Shown piece after piece: positions 25,709-34,972 of a stretch of 64,000 nucleotides of DNA. Numbering within the stretch: position 1 is the first letter of the stretch; every line of letters starts with the position of its first letter. A program made the translations under genes and the position numbers. Source of the stretch: Afifella aestuarii (GTDB lineage: Bacteria > Pseudomonadota > Alphaproteobacteria > Rhizobiales > Afifellaceae); contig NZ_SAUF01000002.1 in NCBI RefSeq assembly GCF_004023665.1, forward strand, positions 1,156,391 through 1,220,390. The letters are read 5' to 3'. Below the pieces are notes generated by a model, which saw only the letters and a list, made by a program, of their open reading frames with translations, searched no databases and had not been told where the DNA came from.

Positions 25709-26593
25709 ATGACTCGGGGAATAACTGCTGTGCCGCCGGATGATCCGGGGACCGGTATTTTGTATGATCTGATCGGTCGCTGCATTGAAGAGATCGGCGA
25801 CGACAGTTTCGCCGAGCGCCTCGCGGAGCTTCTCGAAACCCGCAGTTCGTATGACAGTCTCGTGGTTTCGGCCTTCTTTCCTGATTTGCCGCCCAGGCAG
25901 CTCTTCAGCGATCTCTCCAAGTCGGATGCGGCGCGCACTCTGGAGCCTTATTTCAGCTTCGCCTATCTGCTCGATCCCTGGTATTTGATGTTTTGCGATG
26001 GGGTCGAAGACGGGGTCTACCGGCTGGCGGACCAGGTGCCGGACGATTTTTTCGAGAGCGAGTATTATATCGACTATTATTCGCGGACCCGCCTGACCGA
26101 TGAAAGCGGTGTCTTCATCTGGTTGGACGGTGGGGTCTGCCTGGTGCTGTCGTTGGGACGGCGCTTCGCCGACAGCGAGGCTTGCCAGGCGGACGCCAGC
26201 TATCTCACTTCGATTTTCACCTGCACCCGATCTCTCTGTCGCCAGCATTGGAAGTCGCTGGAGCCGAACCCGGCCGTCGCGCAAGCCGGTCTGGCGACCA
26301 TCCAGGCCTCGGCCCGCCATTTTGGGCGCGATAGCCTGAGTAAACGCGAGCACCAGATCGTCCACCTCATGTTGCGCGGCCATTCCAGCAAGTCGATGGC
26401 GCGGATCATTGGGATCAGCCCGGAGACAGTCAAAGTCTATCGCAAGCGGGTGCACAAGAAGCTGGGCATCAGCTCTCAGGCCCAGCTGTTTTCCTTGTTC
26501 CTTTCGGCACTTGAAAGCGGGCTAGCCGAGGAAGGCGAGGATCCGTTGAAAGCCTATCGCCGCCGCGTTGGCGATGATGATCGCAGTCCGTAG
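25709..26593 (+). CDS. LuxR-type (GerE HTH) transcriptional regulator
   Basis: 294 residues. The C-terminal about 65 residues are a GerE helix-turn-helix (SKREHQIVHLMLRGHSSKSM, then IIGISPETVKVYRKRVHKKL). The N-terminal 200 residues form a sensor region I cannot assign; it lacks the receiver Asp/Lys pattern and the autoinducer-domain Trp/Asp signature. Divergent from the polyamine operon with a perfect palindrome between, so it likely controls that operon in response to an amine or its product. ATG at 25709 has only a weak ribosome site. Confidence 0.85.
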   Translation: MTRGITAVPPDDPGTGILYDLIGRCIEEIGDDSFAERLAELLETRSSYDSLVVSAFFPDLPPRQLFSDLSKSDAARTLEPYFSFAYLLDPWYLMFCDGVEDGVYRLADQVPDDFFESEYYIDYYSRTRLTDESGVFIWLDGGVCLVLSLGRRFADSEACQADASYLTSIFTCTRSLCRQHWKSLEPNPAVAQAGLATIQASARHFGRDSLSKREHQIVHLMLRGHSSKSMARIIGISPETVKVYRKRVHKKLGISSQAQLFSLFLSALESGLAEEGEDPLKAYRRRVGDDDRSP

Positions 26594-27265
26594 AGCTTCT
26601 TTCGCTCGGACGGAAACATCTGAGCAGAAAGCGCAATGGTTTCAGGTGTGGCGTTTCGCCGGGGTGTCCGATCAGGTCCGAGCGGCGGGAGGGGCCGGGT
26701 CGCAAGCCGGGCTGCGTGCAGGCGATGCAGACCGATTTCGTTTCCAGGTAACGGTCGAACGCCGCGCGGCCGTGTTCGCGCCCGTGCGGAGGCAGCTAGA
26801 GCTGCGTCATTTCGAGGAAACGGCATCGGCATGGCGACTTGGCTGGCGGTCCTCTTTCATCGCTTAGGGCCGCCGTTTCCCGACCCCTCTCTAGCCCCCA
26901 CGCTCGCCGTATCACCGGCCGCTCAACTTGCCCGTCTTGACCGCGGGCCGCACTGGGGCGCGTGAGAATAATTGGCCTGATGAGCTTGTCCTGAAGCAAG
27001 TCGAAGGAGATGCGACAGTGCCGATGACTGCACGCATACCGCTGACGCCGCACCGCGCGACGAAGCGCCCGCGCACCGAGTGGCACAGGTGGGCATCCTC
27101 GCGGGGCCCGAGGGCGAGAAGATCCACTGCGGATCCGTACGGCCGGGTGAAACCCTGGTTCCCCTGGGACCGGCGGGCGAAGAAGGCGGCTCGGATACTT
27201 GCTGGGTGCGCGTCTCGGCTTTGCGGCTCCGAAGTGCGCAAGAATATCGATCACTGAGGGGTGAT
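26594..27265. other. Intergenic stretch before tRNA-Gln, no supported gene
   Basis: About 670 nt. Frames on both strands are Arg/Pro-rich and mutually overlapping with no recognisable motif. I see no IS end, RNA gene or strong hairpin. Confidence 0.55.
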
Positions 27266-27339
27266 TGGCTGGGGAACCTGGATTCGAACCAGGACCGACG
27301 GAGTCAGAGTCCGCTGTTCTACCGTTAAACTATTCCCCA
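27266..27339 (-). tRNA. tRNA-Gln (CTG anticodon)
   Basis: The minus strand folds as a cloverleaf. Acceptor TGGGGAA pairs TTCCCCA. The D-arm contains AACGGTAGAAC. The anticodon stem GCGGA/TCCGT encloses loop CTCTGAC with anticodon CTG. The T-arm CCTGG/CCAGG encloses TTCGAAT. Discriminator G and an encoded CCA end. 74 nt including CCA. Confidence 0.96.
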
Positions 27340-27680
27340 ACGGGCCGAACGGCGTCTACCTAAATTCCGCTTTCGCGCTTGGCAAGGCCATTGCAGCGAT
27401 TTTCTGCGGGCGCGACAAGCCATGCACAGGCTTCAGGGCACCCAGAATGTCGCGCCAACCCTGGCCAACGTCGTTCGGCTGGCTCCAAACGTGGAGAGTG
27501 CCACCCGTTCGCAAGATCCGGGGAACCGGAAAAAGCGCCCGCGAAGAGGCCATCGAAGGTCAAAGATTTTCGCCGCCCCGCACGCTGTGCGGCCTTGACC
27601 GTTTCCCTTTGCCGGCGACGCTGTTACTCTCTCCTCAACGAAAGCGTGGTCTCAACCAGGAGACCGCGCGAGGAGAGCAT
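27340..27680. other. Leader region upstream of ppx
   Basis: About 340 nt without a supported gene. The frame of ppx remains open back into the tRNA-Gln gene, but this is an artefact of the tRNA lacking stops in that frame. No clear promoter box stands out. Confidence 0.5.
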
Positions 27681-28997
27681 ATGACCAAGGGCACGAATGC
27701 GGTGCGACCCGCATTCCGGCCCGGTCCGACGGAGCCGCTGGCGCGCGCAGCATCCTTGCGCGAGGCGGCGGTTGACGCTGCAGGCGCTGCGCAGCCCTCC
27801 CATCGGCGGATGGAGCGCGAAGGTGCCGAACACAAGAGCGGCTCCCGTCGATCGGGCACGAGATGGCGCGGTCGCCATGGCAGTTTCGAGCGGGGGCCTT
27901 ATTATGCCGCGCTCGATCTCGGGACGAACAATTGCCGACTTTTGATTGCCGAGCCGCGGGGCGAGCATTTTCGCGTCGTCGATTCGTTTTCGCGCATCGT
28001 CCGGCTCGGGGAGGGGGTCGGCCAGAACGGCTGTCTTTCCGAGGAGGCGCAATCGCGCGCCGTGGAAGCGCTGAAGGTCTGCCGGCAGAAGCTCGAGACA
28101 CGGCCGATCGCACGAACCCGCCTCATCGCCACCGAAGCCTGCCGTCAGGCGACGAACGGCCGTGATTTTCTGGAAAGGGTGCAAAGCGAGGTCGGTCTCC
28201 GGCTCGAGATGATCGACCGGCGCACGGAAGCGCATCTCGCGGCCGCGGGCTGTGCCCCGCTTTTGGATCCCGCGACAGAGGGGGCCGTCCTTTTCGATAT
28301 CGGTGGCGGCTCTTCCGAGATCGTCTGGCTCGACCGGCGGCGCGGGCGCCGCCGGGGTCTCGTGCGCGCCTGGGCGTCTTTACCCGTTGGCGTGGTGACG
28401 CTCGCCGAGCGCTATGGCGGGGTCGATGTGACGCCTGCCGTCTTCCAGGCGATGGTGGACGATGTGCGCAAGGAGTTTTTCCGCTTCCGCGCCCGGTCCG
28501 CCCTGCAGAGCGCCTTGCGCGAGCGCAGCTTTCACCTCCTCGGCACATCCGGCACGGTGACGACGCTGGCCGGCGTCTATCTCGATCTGCCGCGCTATGA
28601 CCGGCGCTCCGTCGATGGTCTGTGGATGGAAGCGGCCGACATCGAAGCGATGATGACGCGGCTGCGCGCCATGGATTATGCGGCGCGCATCGCCAATCCC
28701 TGCATCGGCCGTGAACGTGCGGATCTTGTGCTGGCCGGCTGCGCCATCTTCGAGGCGATTCGCTCTGAATGGTCGTGCGAGCGCCTGCGCGTCGCCGATC
28801 GCGGTCTGCGCGAAGGAATCCTCATCCAATTGATGCGCGCCGACGGACATCTGAAGCCGCGTCCGGATCAGCCACGCCACGACCAACACCGCCGCGGTGG
28901 CCTGAGAGGTGGTGAAGGAAGAGGTGGCGAGGCGAGGGCTTGCGAGGCGAATGGAAAACGGCGCGGCCGGGCCGACACCTCTGGTGACGATGAATGA
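27681..28997 (+). CDS. ppx: Ppx/GppA exopolyphosphatase family protein
   Basis: 438 residues from the ATG at 27681 (AGGAG upstream). The actin-like ATPase fold is shown by DLGTNNCRLLIAE (phosphate 1), the DIGGGSSEIVWLD loop (phosphate 2) and GTSGTVTTLAGVYLD. The first about 75 residues are a basic, low-complexity extension and the last about 40 are Arg/Gly/Glu-rich; both look disordered. The family hydrolyses polyphosphate or pppGpp and takes part in stringent and phosphate control. The two activities cannot be told apart here. rlmE follows 106 nt downstream, an arrangement common in Hyphomicrobiales. Confidence 0.9.
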   Translation: MTKGTNAVRPAFRPGPTEPLARAASLREAAVDAAGAAQPSHRRMEREGAEHKSGSRRSGTRWRGRHGSFERGPYYAALDLGTNNCRLLIAEPRGEHFRVVDSFSRIVRLGEGVGQNGCLSEEAQSRAVEALKVCRQKLETRPIARTRLIATEACRQATNGRDFLERVQSEVGLRLEMIDRRTEAHLAAAGCAPLLDPATEGAVLFDIGGGSSEIVWLDRRRGRRRGLVRAWASLPVGVVTLAERYGGVDVTPAVFQAMVDDVRKEFFRFRARSALQSALRERSFHLLGTSGTVTTLAGVYLDLPRYDRRSVDGLWMEAADIEAMMTRLRAMDYAARIANPCIGRERADLVLAGCAIFEAIRSEWSCERLRVADRGLREGILIQLMRADGHLKPRPDQPRHDQHRRGGLRGGEGRGGEARACEANGKRRGRADTSGDDE

Positions 28998-29103
28998 CAC
29001 CGCCGGCGCTTTTGGACATAGGCCGTCCGCGCAGGCGGCTCGGGCGAGACGTGCTGCACACGCGTGCTGCCGGGCTTTTGGAAGACGGTAAGGAGACGCC
29101 CAA

Positions 29104-29769
29104 ATGGCGCGGCTGACAAGCCACAAGAAGCGCAAACCCTCATCGCGCCGCTGGCTGGAGCGCCAGATCAACGATCCTTATGTCACCCGCTCGAAAGCGG
29201 AAGGCATGCGCTCGCGCGCGGCCTACAAGCTTCTCGAGATCGACGAGAAATACGGGCTCCTGAAACAGGGGCTGCGGGTCGTCGATCTCGGTGCAGCACC
29301 GGGGGGCTGGTCGCAGGTGGCGGCAAAGCGTGTGCAGTCCTCAGACGAGGCGCCCCGCGTCGTGGCGATCGATTATCTGGAGATGGACGCGCTTGCGGGC
29401 GTCGCCTTCCTGCAGAAGGATTTCCTCGACGAGGACGCGCCGGATGCGCTCAAGGCGGCGCTGGGCGGGCATAAGGCCGATCTCGTCCTGTCCGACATGG
29501 CCGCGCCGACGACGGGCCACAAGCCGACCGATCATTTGCGCATCGTGGCGCTCGTCGAAACGGCCGCCGCCTTCGCCGACGAGGTCCTGGCGCCGGGCGG
29601 CGCGTTCCTGGCGAAGGTCTTTCGCGGCGGCACCGAACATACGCTTCTGGCCGAGCTCAAGAAGAGCTATTCCAAGGTCGTTCATGTGAAGCCGCCGGCG
29701 AGCCGCTCCGACAGCCCAGAAACCTATCTTCTGGCGACGGGATTTCGCGGGCAGCCGGACGAGGCATAG
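29104..29769 (+). CDS. rlmE: 23S rRNA 2'-O-methyltransferase RlmE (FtsJ)
   Basis: 221 residues. The catalytic tetrad K-D-K-E is seen in [32 protein letters not shown] and DSPETYLLA. The SAM loop is [15 protein letters not shown]. RlmE methylates U2552 in the A-loop of 23S rRNA at a late step of 50S assembly. The gene lies directly after ppx on the same strand and is probably co-transcribed. Confidence 0.95.
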   Translation: MARLTSHKKRKPSSRRWLERQINDPYVTRSKAEGMRSRAAYKLLEIDEKYGLLKQGLRVVDLGAAPGGWSQVAAKRVQSSDEAPRVVAIDYLEMDALAGVAFLQKDFLDEDAPDALKAALGGHKADLVLSDMAAPTTGHKPTDHLRIVALVETAAAFADEVLAPGGAFLAKVFRGGTEHTLLAELKKSYSKVVHVKPPASRSDSPETYLLATGFRGQPDEA

Positions 29770-29913
29770 CGCGGGGACCCTCTGCGCCGGTGCGCAGTCG
29801 CTGCGACTTCGGCTGACGGGGAGGCGGGTGCAGACCTTTCCGGTCGGCTGCCCGCATGCCATATTCAAAGCGGGCCTGAGGCCTCCCCCCTTCAACTTCG
29901 AAAAAGGCATTTC

Positions 29914-30534
29914 ATGCGCATCATCCTTGCTGCCGCGTTCGCTCTCGCCGCTGGCACCGCTTTCGCACAAACGATTCCGACGACCGCCGAGCAACCCGGA
30001 AAGGCGGAACCCGTCCGTATCGAAGCCGGCACATATCAGGTCGATCCGCTCCATACGCAGGTCTCCTGGGCCGTGAACCATCTCGGGGTCACCATGCTGG
30101 AGGGCCTGTTCGGCGCATCGGAGGGATCTCTCACCATCGATCCGGACAAACTCTCCGCTGCAAAGGTCGATGTGACCTTTCCGATCGACGATGTCCGTGT
30201 GACCTTCGCCGAATTCGCCGAGCACCTACAGTCAGACAGTTTCTTCAACGCTGCCGAATATCCCACGGCCCACTTCGTTTCGACATCCGTCACTCCCGCA
30301 GAGGACAATACGGCGACGATCGTCGGCGATTTGACGATCAAGGATCAGACGAAGCCGGTGACGATTTACGCGAATTTCGTCGGTGCGGGCACCAATCCGA
30401 TGGACGACAAGCTGAATGTCGGGTTCTACGGCACCGCGACGATCAAGCGAAGCGACTTCGGCCTCGATGCATACGTCCCCGCTGTCTCCGACGAAGTGCA
30501 TCTCGAAATCAACGCGGCCTTCGTGGCGCCCTGA
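29914..30534 (+). CDS. YceI-family periplasmic protein
   Basis: 206 residues with a cleavable signal peptide over the first about 19 residues (FALAAGTAFA, then QT). The mature domain has the YceI lipocalin-like pattern: YQVDPLHTQVSWAVNHLG at the start, FPIDDVRVTFAEFAEHLQSD in the middle and VTIYANFVG late. YceI proteins bind isoprenoid lipids such as polyprenyl chains or quinones. The exact ligand is unknown. Single gene, followed by a strong hairpin. Confidence 0.92.
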   Translation: MRIILAAAFALAAGTAFAQTIPTTAEQPGKAEPVRIEAGTYQVDPLHTQVSWAVNHLGVTMLEGLFGASEGSLTIDPDKLSAAKVDVTFPIDDVRVTFAEFAEHLQSDSFFNAAEYPTAHFVSTSVTPAEDNTATIVGDLTIKDQTKPVTIYANFVGAGTNPMDDKLNVGFYGTATIKRSDFGLDAYVPAVSDEVHLEINAAFVAP

Positions 30535-30542
30535 CTTTGCGT

Positions 30543-30576
30543 CGGAAGAGCGGTGCGGTTGCGGGCCGCTCTTCCG
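30543..30576 (+). terminator. Strong hairpin terminator after the YceI gene
   Basis: CGGAAGAGCGG (30543-30553) pairs perfectly with CCGCTCTTCCG (30566-30576) across a 12-nt loop, starting 8 nt after the stop codon. Only a short pyrimidine run (TTCC) follows, so it may be an imperfect intrinsic terminator. Confidence 0.6.
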
Positions 30577-30663
30577 TTCCATCCAGAGCGGCAGCCTCGC
30601 CGTAAAAGCGGATCTGGGGCGGATCGACCGTTCGTCTCGCACAAAATCTTGGGCGAAGATCGG

Positions 30664-30682
30664 GATGGGGCGGTGCCCCATC
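30664..30682 (+). other. Perfect GC-rich hairpin in the guaB upstream region
   Basis: GATGGGGC-GGT-GCCCCATC has 8-bp arms and a 3-nt loop, about 180 nt before guaB. It could be a second terminator for the upstream unit or part of a guaB leader. No known riboswitch core is recognisable around it. Confidence 0.45.
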
Positions 30683-30859
30683 TCACCTGCAGCACGTGAG
30701 AGCAGGGTGCTTCGCCGGCGCCTCTCCTCTCTGCAAGGCAGCCGTGCAAAAGGGGAAAGGGCTCTTGAGGGCATTTGCAAGCTGTCACCTGCGTGTTAAT
30801 GACCCGCGCCAACCTCACTTACGCCCAATCGCACCCTTGCGATCCCTCTCGGAGGTGGC

Positions 30860-32362
30860 ATGCCACAAATCATTGATGTCTCGACCGGTCGCGAAGCTCT
30901 TACCTTCGACGACGTGCTTCTGCGTCCCGCCCACAGCCATGTGCTGCCCGGCGAGACCGACCTTTCCACCCGTCTGACGCGCACGATTTCCCTGAAGCTG
31001 CCGATCATTTCCTCGGCCATGGACACCGTGACGGAGGCGAAGCTCGCCATCGCCATGGCGCAGGCCGGTGGCCTTGGCGTCATTCACCGCAATCTCGATC
31101 CCGAGATCCAGGCCGAGCAGGTGCGGCAGGTCAAGAAATTCGAATCGGGCATGGTGGTGAACCCCGTCGTCATTGGCCCGGATGCGACGCTTGCCGACGC
31201 GCAGGCCCTGATGAAGGCGAATGACATTTCCGGCATTCCGGTGGTGCAGAATGCCGGCACCGGAGGCACGGTGACGGGCCGCCTCGTCGGCATCCTTACG
31301 CATCGCGATGTGCGCTTCGCATCGGATCCGAACCAGCGCGTCTACGAGCTGATGACGCGCGAAGATCTCGTCACGGTGCGCGACAATGTCAGCCAGGAAG
31401 AAGCCAAGCGGCTTCTGCACCAGCACCGCATCGAAAAGCTGCTCGTCGTCGACGAGGCGCACAATTGCATCGGTCTCATCACGGTCAAGGACATCGAGAA
31501 GGCGCGTCTGCATCCAGATTCCGCCAAGGATACGCAGGGCCGTCTGCGGGCCGCCGCCGCCACCAATGTCGGCGATGCCGGGCTTGAGCGCTCCGAGCGC
31601 CTCATCGATGCCGGCTGCGACGTCATCGTGGTCGATACCGCCCACGGCCATTCCTCACGCGTTCTCGAAAGCGTGACGAAGATCAAAAAGCTCTCCAACG
31701 AAACGCAGATCGTCGCCGGCAATGTGGCGACGGCCGAAGGCGCCAAGGCGCTCATCGATGCCGGTGCCGATTGCATCAAGGTCGGCATCGGGCCGGGCTC
31801 GATCTGCACGACACGGGTCGTGGCCGGCGTCGGCGTGCCGCAGCTCACCGCCATTCTGGAGACGGTGGAGGAAGCCTCGAAAGCCGACATTCCGGTGATC
31901 GCGGATGGTGGCATCAAATTCTCGGGCGATCTGGCGAAAGCGCTCGCCGCCGGCGCGTCGGTCGCCATGGTGGGCTCGCTTCTCGCCGGCACGGACGAAA
32001 GCCCGGGCGACGTCTATCTCTACCAGGGCCGCTCCTACAAAGCCTATCGGGGCATGGGCTCTGTCGGCGCCATGGCTCGGGGATCTGCCGACCGCTATTT
32101 CCAGGCGGAGGTGCGCGATTCTCTGAAGCTCGTCCCGGAAGGCGTCGAAGGCCAGGTGCCCTATAAGGGGCCGGTCGGTGGCGTTCTCCACCAGCTCGCC
32201 GGGGGCCTTCGTGCTGCCATGGGCTATGTGGGCGCACAGAATCTGGAAGAATTCCGCAACAAGGCGCAGTTCCTGCGGATTTCCGGCGCGGGTTTGCAGG
32301 AAAGCCATGTGCACGACGTGCAGCTGACCCGCGAGAGCCCGAACTATCCGGGCCGCTCGTAG
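30860..32362 (+). CDS. guaB: Inosine-5'-monophosphate dehydrogenase
   Basis: 500 residues, normal length. N-terminal [13 protein letters not shown], a CBS-domain pair at about 95-205, then the catalytic barrel with the active-site Cys near residue 316 in [11 protein letters not shown], and the flap region [13 protein letters not shown]. It oxidises IMP to XMP, the committed step of guanine nucleotide synthesis. CGGAGGTGG is a strong ribosome site. The downstream RsmB-type gene starts 107 nt after its stop on the same strand. Confidence 0.97.
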   Translation: MPQIIDVSTGREALTFDDVLLRPAHSHVLPGETDLSTRLTRTISLKLPIISSAMDTVTEAKLAIAMAQAGGLGVIHRNLDPEIQAEQVRQVKKFESGMVVNPVVIGPDATLADAQALMKANDISGIPVVQNAGTGGTVTGRLVGILTHRDVRFASDPNQRVYELMTREDLVTVRDNVSQEEAKRLLHQHRIEKLLVVDEAHNCIGLITVKDIEKARLHPDSAKDTQGRLRAAAATNVGDAGLERSERLIDAGCDVIVVDTAHGHSSRVLESVTKIKKLSNETQIVAGNVATAEGAKALIDAGADCIKVGIGPGSICTTRVVAGVGVPQLTAILETVEEASKADIPVIADGGIKFSGDLAKALAAGASVAMVGSLLAGTDESPGDVYLYQGRSYKAYRGMGSVGAMARGSADRYFQAEVRDSLKLVPEGVEGQVPYKGPVGGVLHQLAGGLRAAMGYVGAQNLEEFRNKAQFLRISGAGLQESHVHDVQLTRESPNYPGRS

Positions 32363-32469
32363 GCCGGTTCGACGTCGTTTCAAAGGCGCTGCCAGCCGAC
32401 GGTAGCGCACCACGTATCGTGCCGGGCGGCTCCCACCGTCCGGCCGATTTTTTCAAAGAGGCAGAAGCC

Positions 32470-33765
32470 ATGCGCCTTCCCGGGCGGATCGATGCGGCCA
32501 TCGCGGTTTTGACGGATGTGGAGGAGCGCCATCGGCCCGTGGCGGAGGCGCTCAAGGATTGGGGCCTGTCGCATCGTTTTGCGGGGTCCGGCGACCGCGC
32601 CGCGATCGGTGATCTCGTCTATGACGCGCTGCGCCGACGCGCCTCCATCGCCTGGCGGATGGGGGAGGAGACGCCGCGCGCTCTGGCGCTCGGAGCGGTG
32701 GTGTTCCACTGGGGCGAGTCTGCTGACGGTGTGAATCAACTTTTCAGCGAAGACCGCCATGCCCCTGAGAAGCTGACGGAATCGGAGCTTGAGAGACTTC
32801 AAGCAACGTCTGAGGAAGGCATGCCGGAGGCCGCCCGTTCCGATGTTCCGGACTTTGCCGCAAAAGAGCTGGAACGGGCCTTCGGCACCGCCTGGGTCGA
32901 GGAGGCGACGGCGCTTGGCGAACGGCCGCCGCTCGATCTCCGGGTCAACACGCTGAAGGCGGAGCGGGACAAGGTGGAGGGGCAGCTTGCGCGTTTCGGC
33001 GTGGAGAAGACGCGGCTGTCGCCCGTCGGTCTGCGTGTGCCGCCGCGCGAAGGCGCACGCCGGCATCCGAACGTTCAGGCCGACGAGGCCTATCAGCGCG
33101 GCCGCATCGAGATCCAGGACGAGGCGAGCCAGCTCGCCGCGCTCCTCGCCGCCTCAAGCCTCGATGACAGCGGTGGGCAGATCCTCGATTTCTGTGCCGG
33201 CGGCGGCGGCAAGACGCTCGCTCTGTCGGCGGCGCTCGCCAATCGCGGGCAAATCTACGCTCATGATGCGGACCGCCACCGCCTGGCGCCGATCTTCGAA
33301 CGGCTGAAACGCGCGGGTGCACGCAATGTGCAGGTGCGGCAGCCGGGGGAGAGCGCGCTCGATGATCTTGCAGGACGGATGGATGTCGTCCTCGTCGATG
33401 CGCCGTGTTCCGGCTCCGGGACCTGGCGGCGCAGGCCCGACGCAAAATGGCGCATGAAAGAAGACGCGCTGCAGGCGCGCGCCGAAGAGCAGGAAAAGAT
33501 CCTTCACGAGGCGTCCCGCTTCGTGCGGCCCGGTGGCGTTCTCGTCTACGTCACCTGTTCGCTGTTTCCTGCCGAAAATGGCGAGCGCATCGCCGCCTTC
33601 ACCGGGGCACAGCCGGAGTTTCTGACCCTCGACCTCGCCCCGGCCTGGGACAAGGTGACGGCGGGGCCAGCGCCGCGCTGGGCGACGCCCGCAGGCCTCG
33701 TTCTCACCCCGGCCTCGACGGCAACCGACGGTTTCTTCGTCGCGGCGATGGCGCGGCAATCCTAG
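32470..33765 (+). CDS. RsmB/Sun-type RNA cytosine-5 methyltransferase
   Basis: 431 residues from the ATG at 32470 (AGAGG upstream). An N-terminal helical NusB-like region precedes the Rossmann methyltransferase. The SAM site is ILDFCAGGGGKTLALSAAL. Both catalytic cysteines are visible: VDAPCSGSGTWRRRPD (motif IV) and YVTCSLFPAENGERI (motif VI). Hyphomicrobiales often have several RsmB-like genes, so the exact rRNA or tRNA target is open. It follows guaB, which is common in this order. Confidence 0.9.
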   Translation: MRLPGRIDAAIAVLTDVEERHRPVAEALKDWGLSHRFAGSGDRAAIGDLVYDALRRRASIAWRMGEETPRALALGAVVFHWGESADGVNQLFSEDRHAPEKLTESELERLQATSEEGMPEAARSDVPDFAAKELERAFGTAWVEEATALGERPPLDLRVNTLKAERDKVEGQLARFGVEKTRLSPVGLRVPPREGARRHPNVQADEAYQRGRIEIQDEASQLAALLAASSLDDSGGQILDFCAGGGGKTLALSAALANRGQIYAHDADRHRLAPIFERLKRAGARNVQVRQPGESALDDLAGRMDVVLVDAPCSGSGTWRRRPDAKWRMKEDALQARAEEQEKILHEASRFVRPGGVLVYVTCSLFPAENGERIAAFTGAQPEFLTLDLAPAWDKVTAGPAPRWATPAGLVLTPASTATDGFFVAAMARQS

Positions 33766-33863
33766 GCTGAGGCTTTGTACGGCGGCCCTTCGCGGTCGTC
33801 ATTCAGCGCTTGTCGAGGGCCCGGGTGCGACTAGCTATGGGCACGAATGCAAAGGAGTGTTTC

Positions 33864-34565
33864 ATGGCAGAGCCCGCGCTTCAGCTCTATTTCTGGCCGA
33901 CGCCCAACGGCTTCAAGGTAACCCTGTTCTTGGAGGAAGTCGGCGTCCCCTATGGGGTCAACTTTGTCGATATCGGCAAGGGCGAGCAGTTTCAGCCGGA
34001 CTTTTTGAAGATTTCTCCCAACAACCGCATGCCGGCGCTGATCGACCATGACGGGCCGGGCGGCGAGCCGATCTCGATGTTCGAATCGGGCGCGATTCTC
34101 ATGTATCTCGGCCGAAAATTCGGCCGCTTCTATCCGACAGACGAGAGACAACGCGTGGAGGTGGAAAGCTGGCTGATGTGGCAGATGGCGGGCTTCGGCC
34201 CGATGCTCGGCCAGAACCACCATTTCCGCAATTATGCGCCGGAGAAGATCCCTTACGCCATCAAGCGCTACGAGGATGAAACAGATCGGCTTTACGGCGT
34301 TCTCGACCGCCGGCTGGAGGAGCGCAGCTTCGTCACCGGCGAAGAGCTGACGATCGCTGATATGGCGATCCTGCCCTGGGCGCGTTCTCCCGAAAAGCAG
34401 GGCGTTGATCTGGCGGATTTCCCCAATGTCGCACGTTGGCGCCAGATGCTGCTCGCCCGTCCCGCCTTCGAACAGGCCTTCGCGGTCGGTCTGGACAAGC
34501 AGATGGATCTGTCCAGCGACAAGGACGCGCAGGCGGTGCTCTTCGGTCAGCGCACGCGGCGATAG
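33864..34565 (+). CDS. Glutathione S-transferase, nu-class (YfcG/YghU) like
   Basis: 233 residues. The N-terminal thioredoxin-fold domain begins LQLYFWPTPNGFKVTLFLEE, keeping the Thr and Asn of the TPNG segment that in YfcG contact glutathione disulfide. ISPNNRMPALIDHDG has the cis-proline and FESGAILMYLG the Glu-Ser that binds the gamma-glutamyl group. The C-terminal helical domain has GPMLGQNHHF and PYAIKRYEDET as in YfcG. Likely disulfide-bond reductase activity with glutathione. AAAGGAG precedes the ATG. Monocistronic. Confidence 0.92.
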   Translation: MAEPALQLYFWPTPNGFKVTLFLEEVGVPYGVNFVDIGKGEQFQPDFLKISPNNRMPALIDHDGPGGEPISMFESGAILMYLGRKFGRFYPTDERQRVEVESWLMWQMAGFGPMLGQNHHFRNYAPEKIPYAIKRYEDETDRLYGVLDRRLEERSFVTGEELTIADMAILPWARSPEKQGVDLADFPNVARWRQMLLARPAFEQAFAVGLDKQMDLSSDKDAQAVLFGQRTRR

Positions 34566-34880
34566 GCCACCAAGCGGCTCTTTTGCAGTGGGAGGCCCTC
34601 TGAACCTCTTGCTCACCATCCGCCATTAACCCCGGAAGCCGCCGCGCCACAATCTCGTGGCGGCGTCTATGGCCTGCAATCGGCCCGACCTCATCTGCAC
34701 TTTCAGGGATTGGGAAGCTCGTGCCTATGCCGGCGCGGCCGGAACGGGCGTCTCGCGAGCGGCCGGCCGGTCTCGTCGACGGCAGCGTGGGTGCGATCAT
34801 GCAGGCGCAAACAGAACCAAAAGCCTTTCCCGTAAGAGACCCGGTTGACGCGGGCCGCGAAACCGGCCATTTCGGGAGGT
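34566..34880. other. Intergenic stretch between the GST gene and tRNA-Ser
   Basis: About 315 nt. It should hold the tRNA promoter, but I see no convincing boxes. No supported gene. Confidence 0.5.
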
Positions 34881-34972
34881 GGAGAGGTGGCCGAGTGGTC
34901 GAAGGCGCTCCCCTGCTAAGGGAGTAGACGGTTTATCCCGTCTCGAGGGTTCGAATCCCTTCCTCTCCGCCA
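34881..34972 (+). tRNA. tRNA-Ser (GCT anticodon)
   Basis: Long class II tRNA. Acceptor GGAGAGG pairs CCTCTCC. The anticodon stem CTCCC/GGGAG encloses CTGCTAA with anticodon GCT. A long variable arm includes GACGG...CCGTC. The T-loop is TTCGAAT. Discriminator G with CCA encoded. 92 nt. Confidence 0.96.

Noticed and set aside
26796..27254. A 152-codon minus-strand frame upstream of tRNA-Gln
   Set aside because: Pro/Arg-rich translation without motif, overlapped by frames of equal quality on the other strand.
27261..27680. Extended N-terminus of ppx beginning at a GTG inside the tRNA-Gln gene
   Set aside because: The tRNA is clearly folded on the opposite strand; AGGAG before ATG 27681 gives a better start.
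30577..30859. Guanine or other known riboswitch in the guaB leader
   Set aside because: No recognisable purine-aptamer three-way junction; only a simple hairpin is visible.
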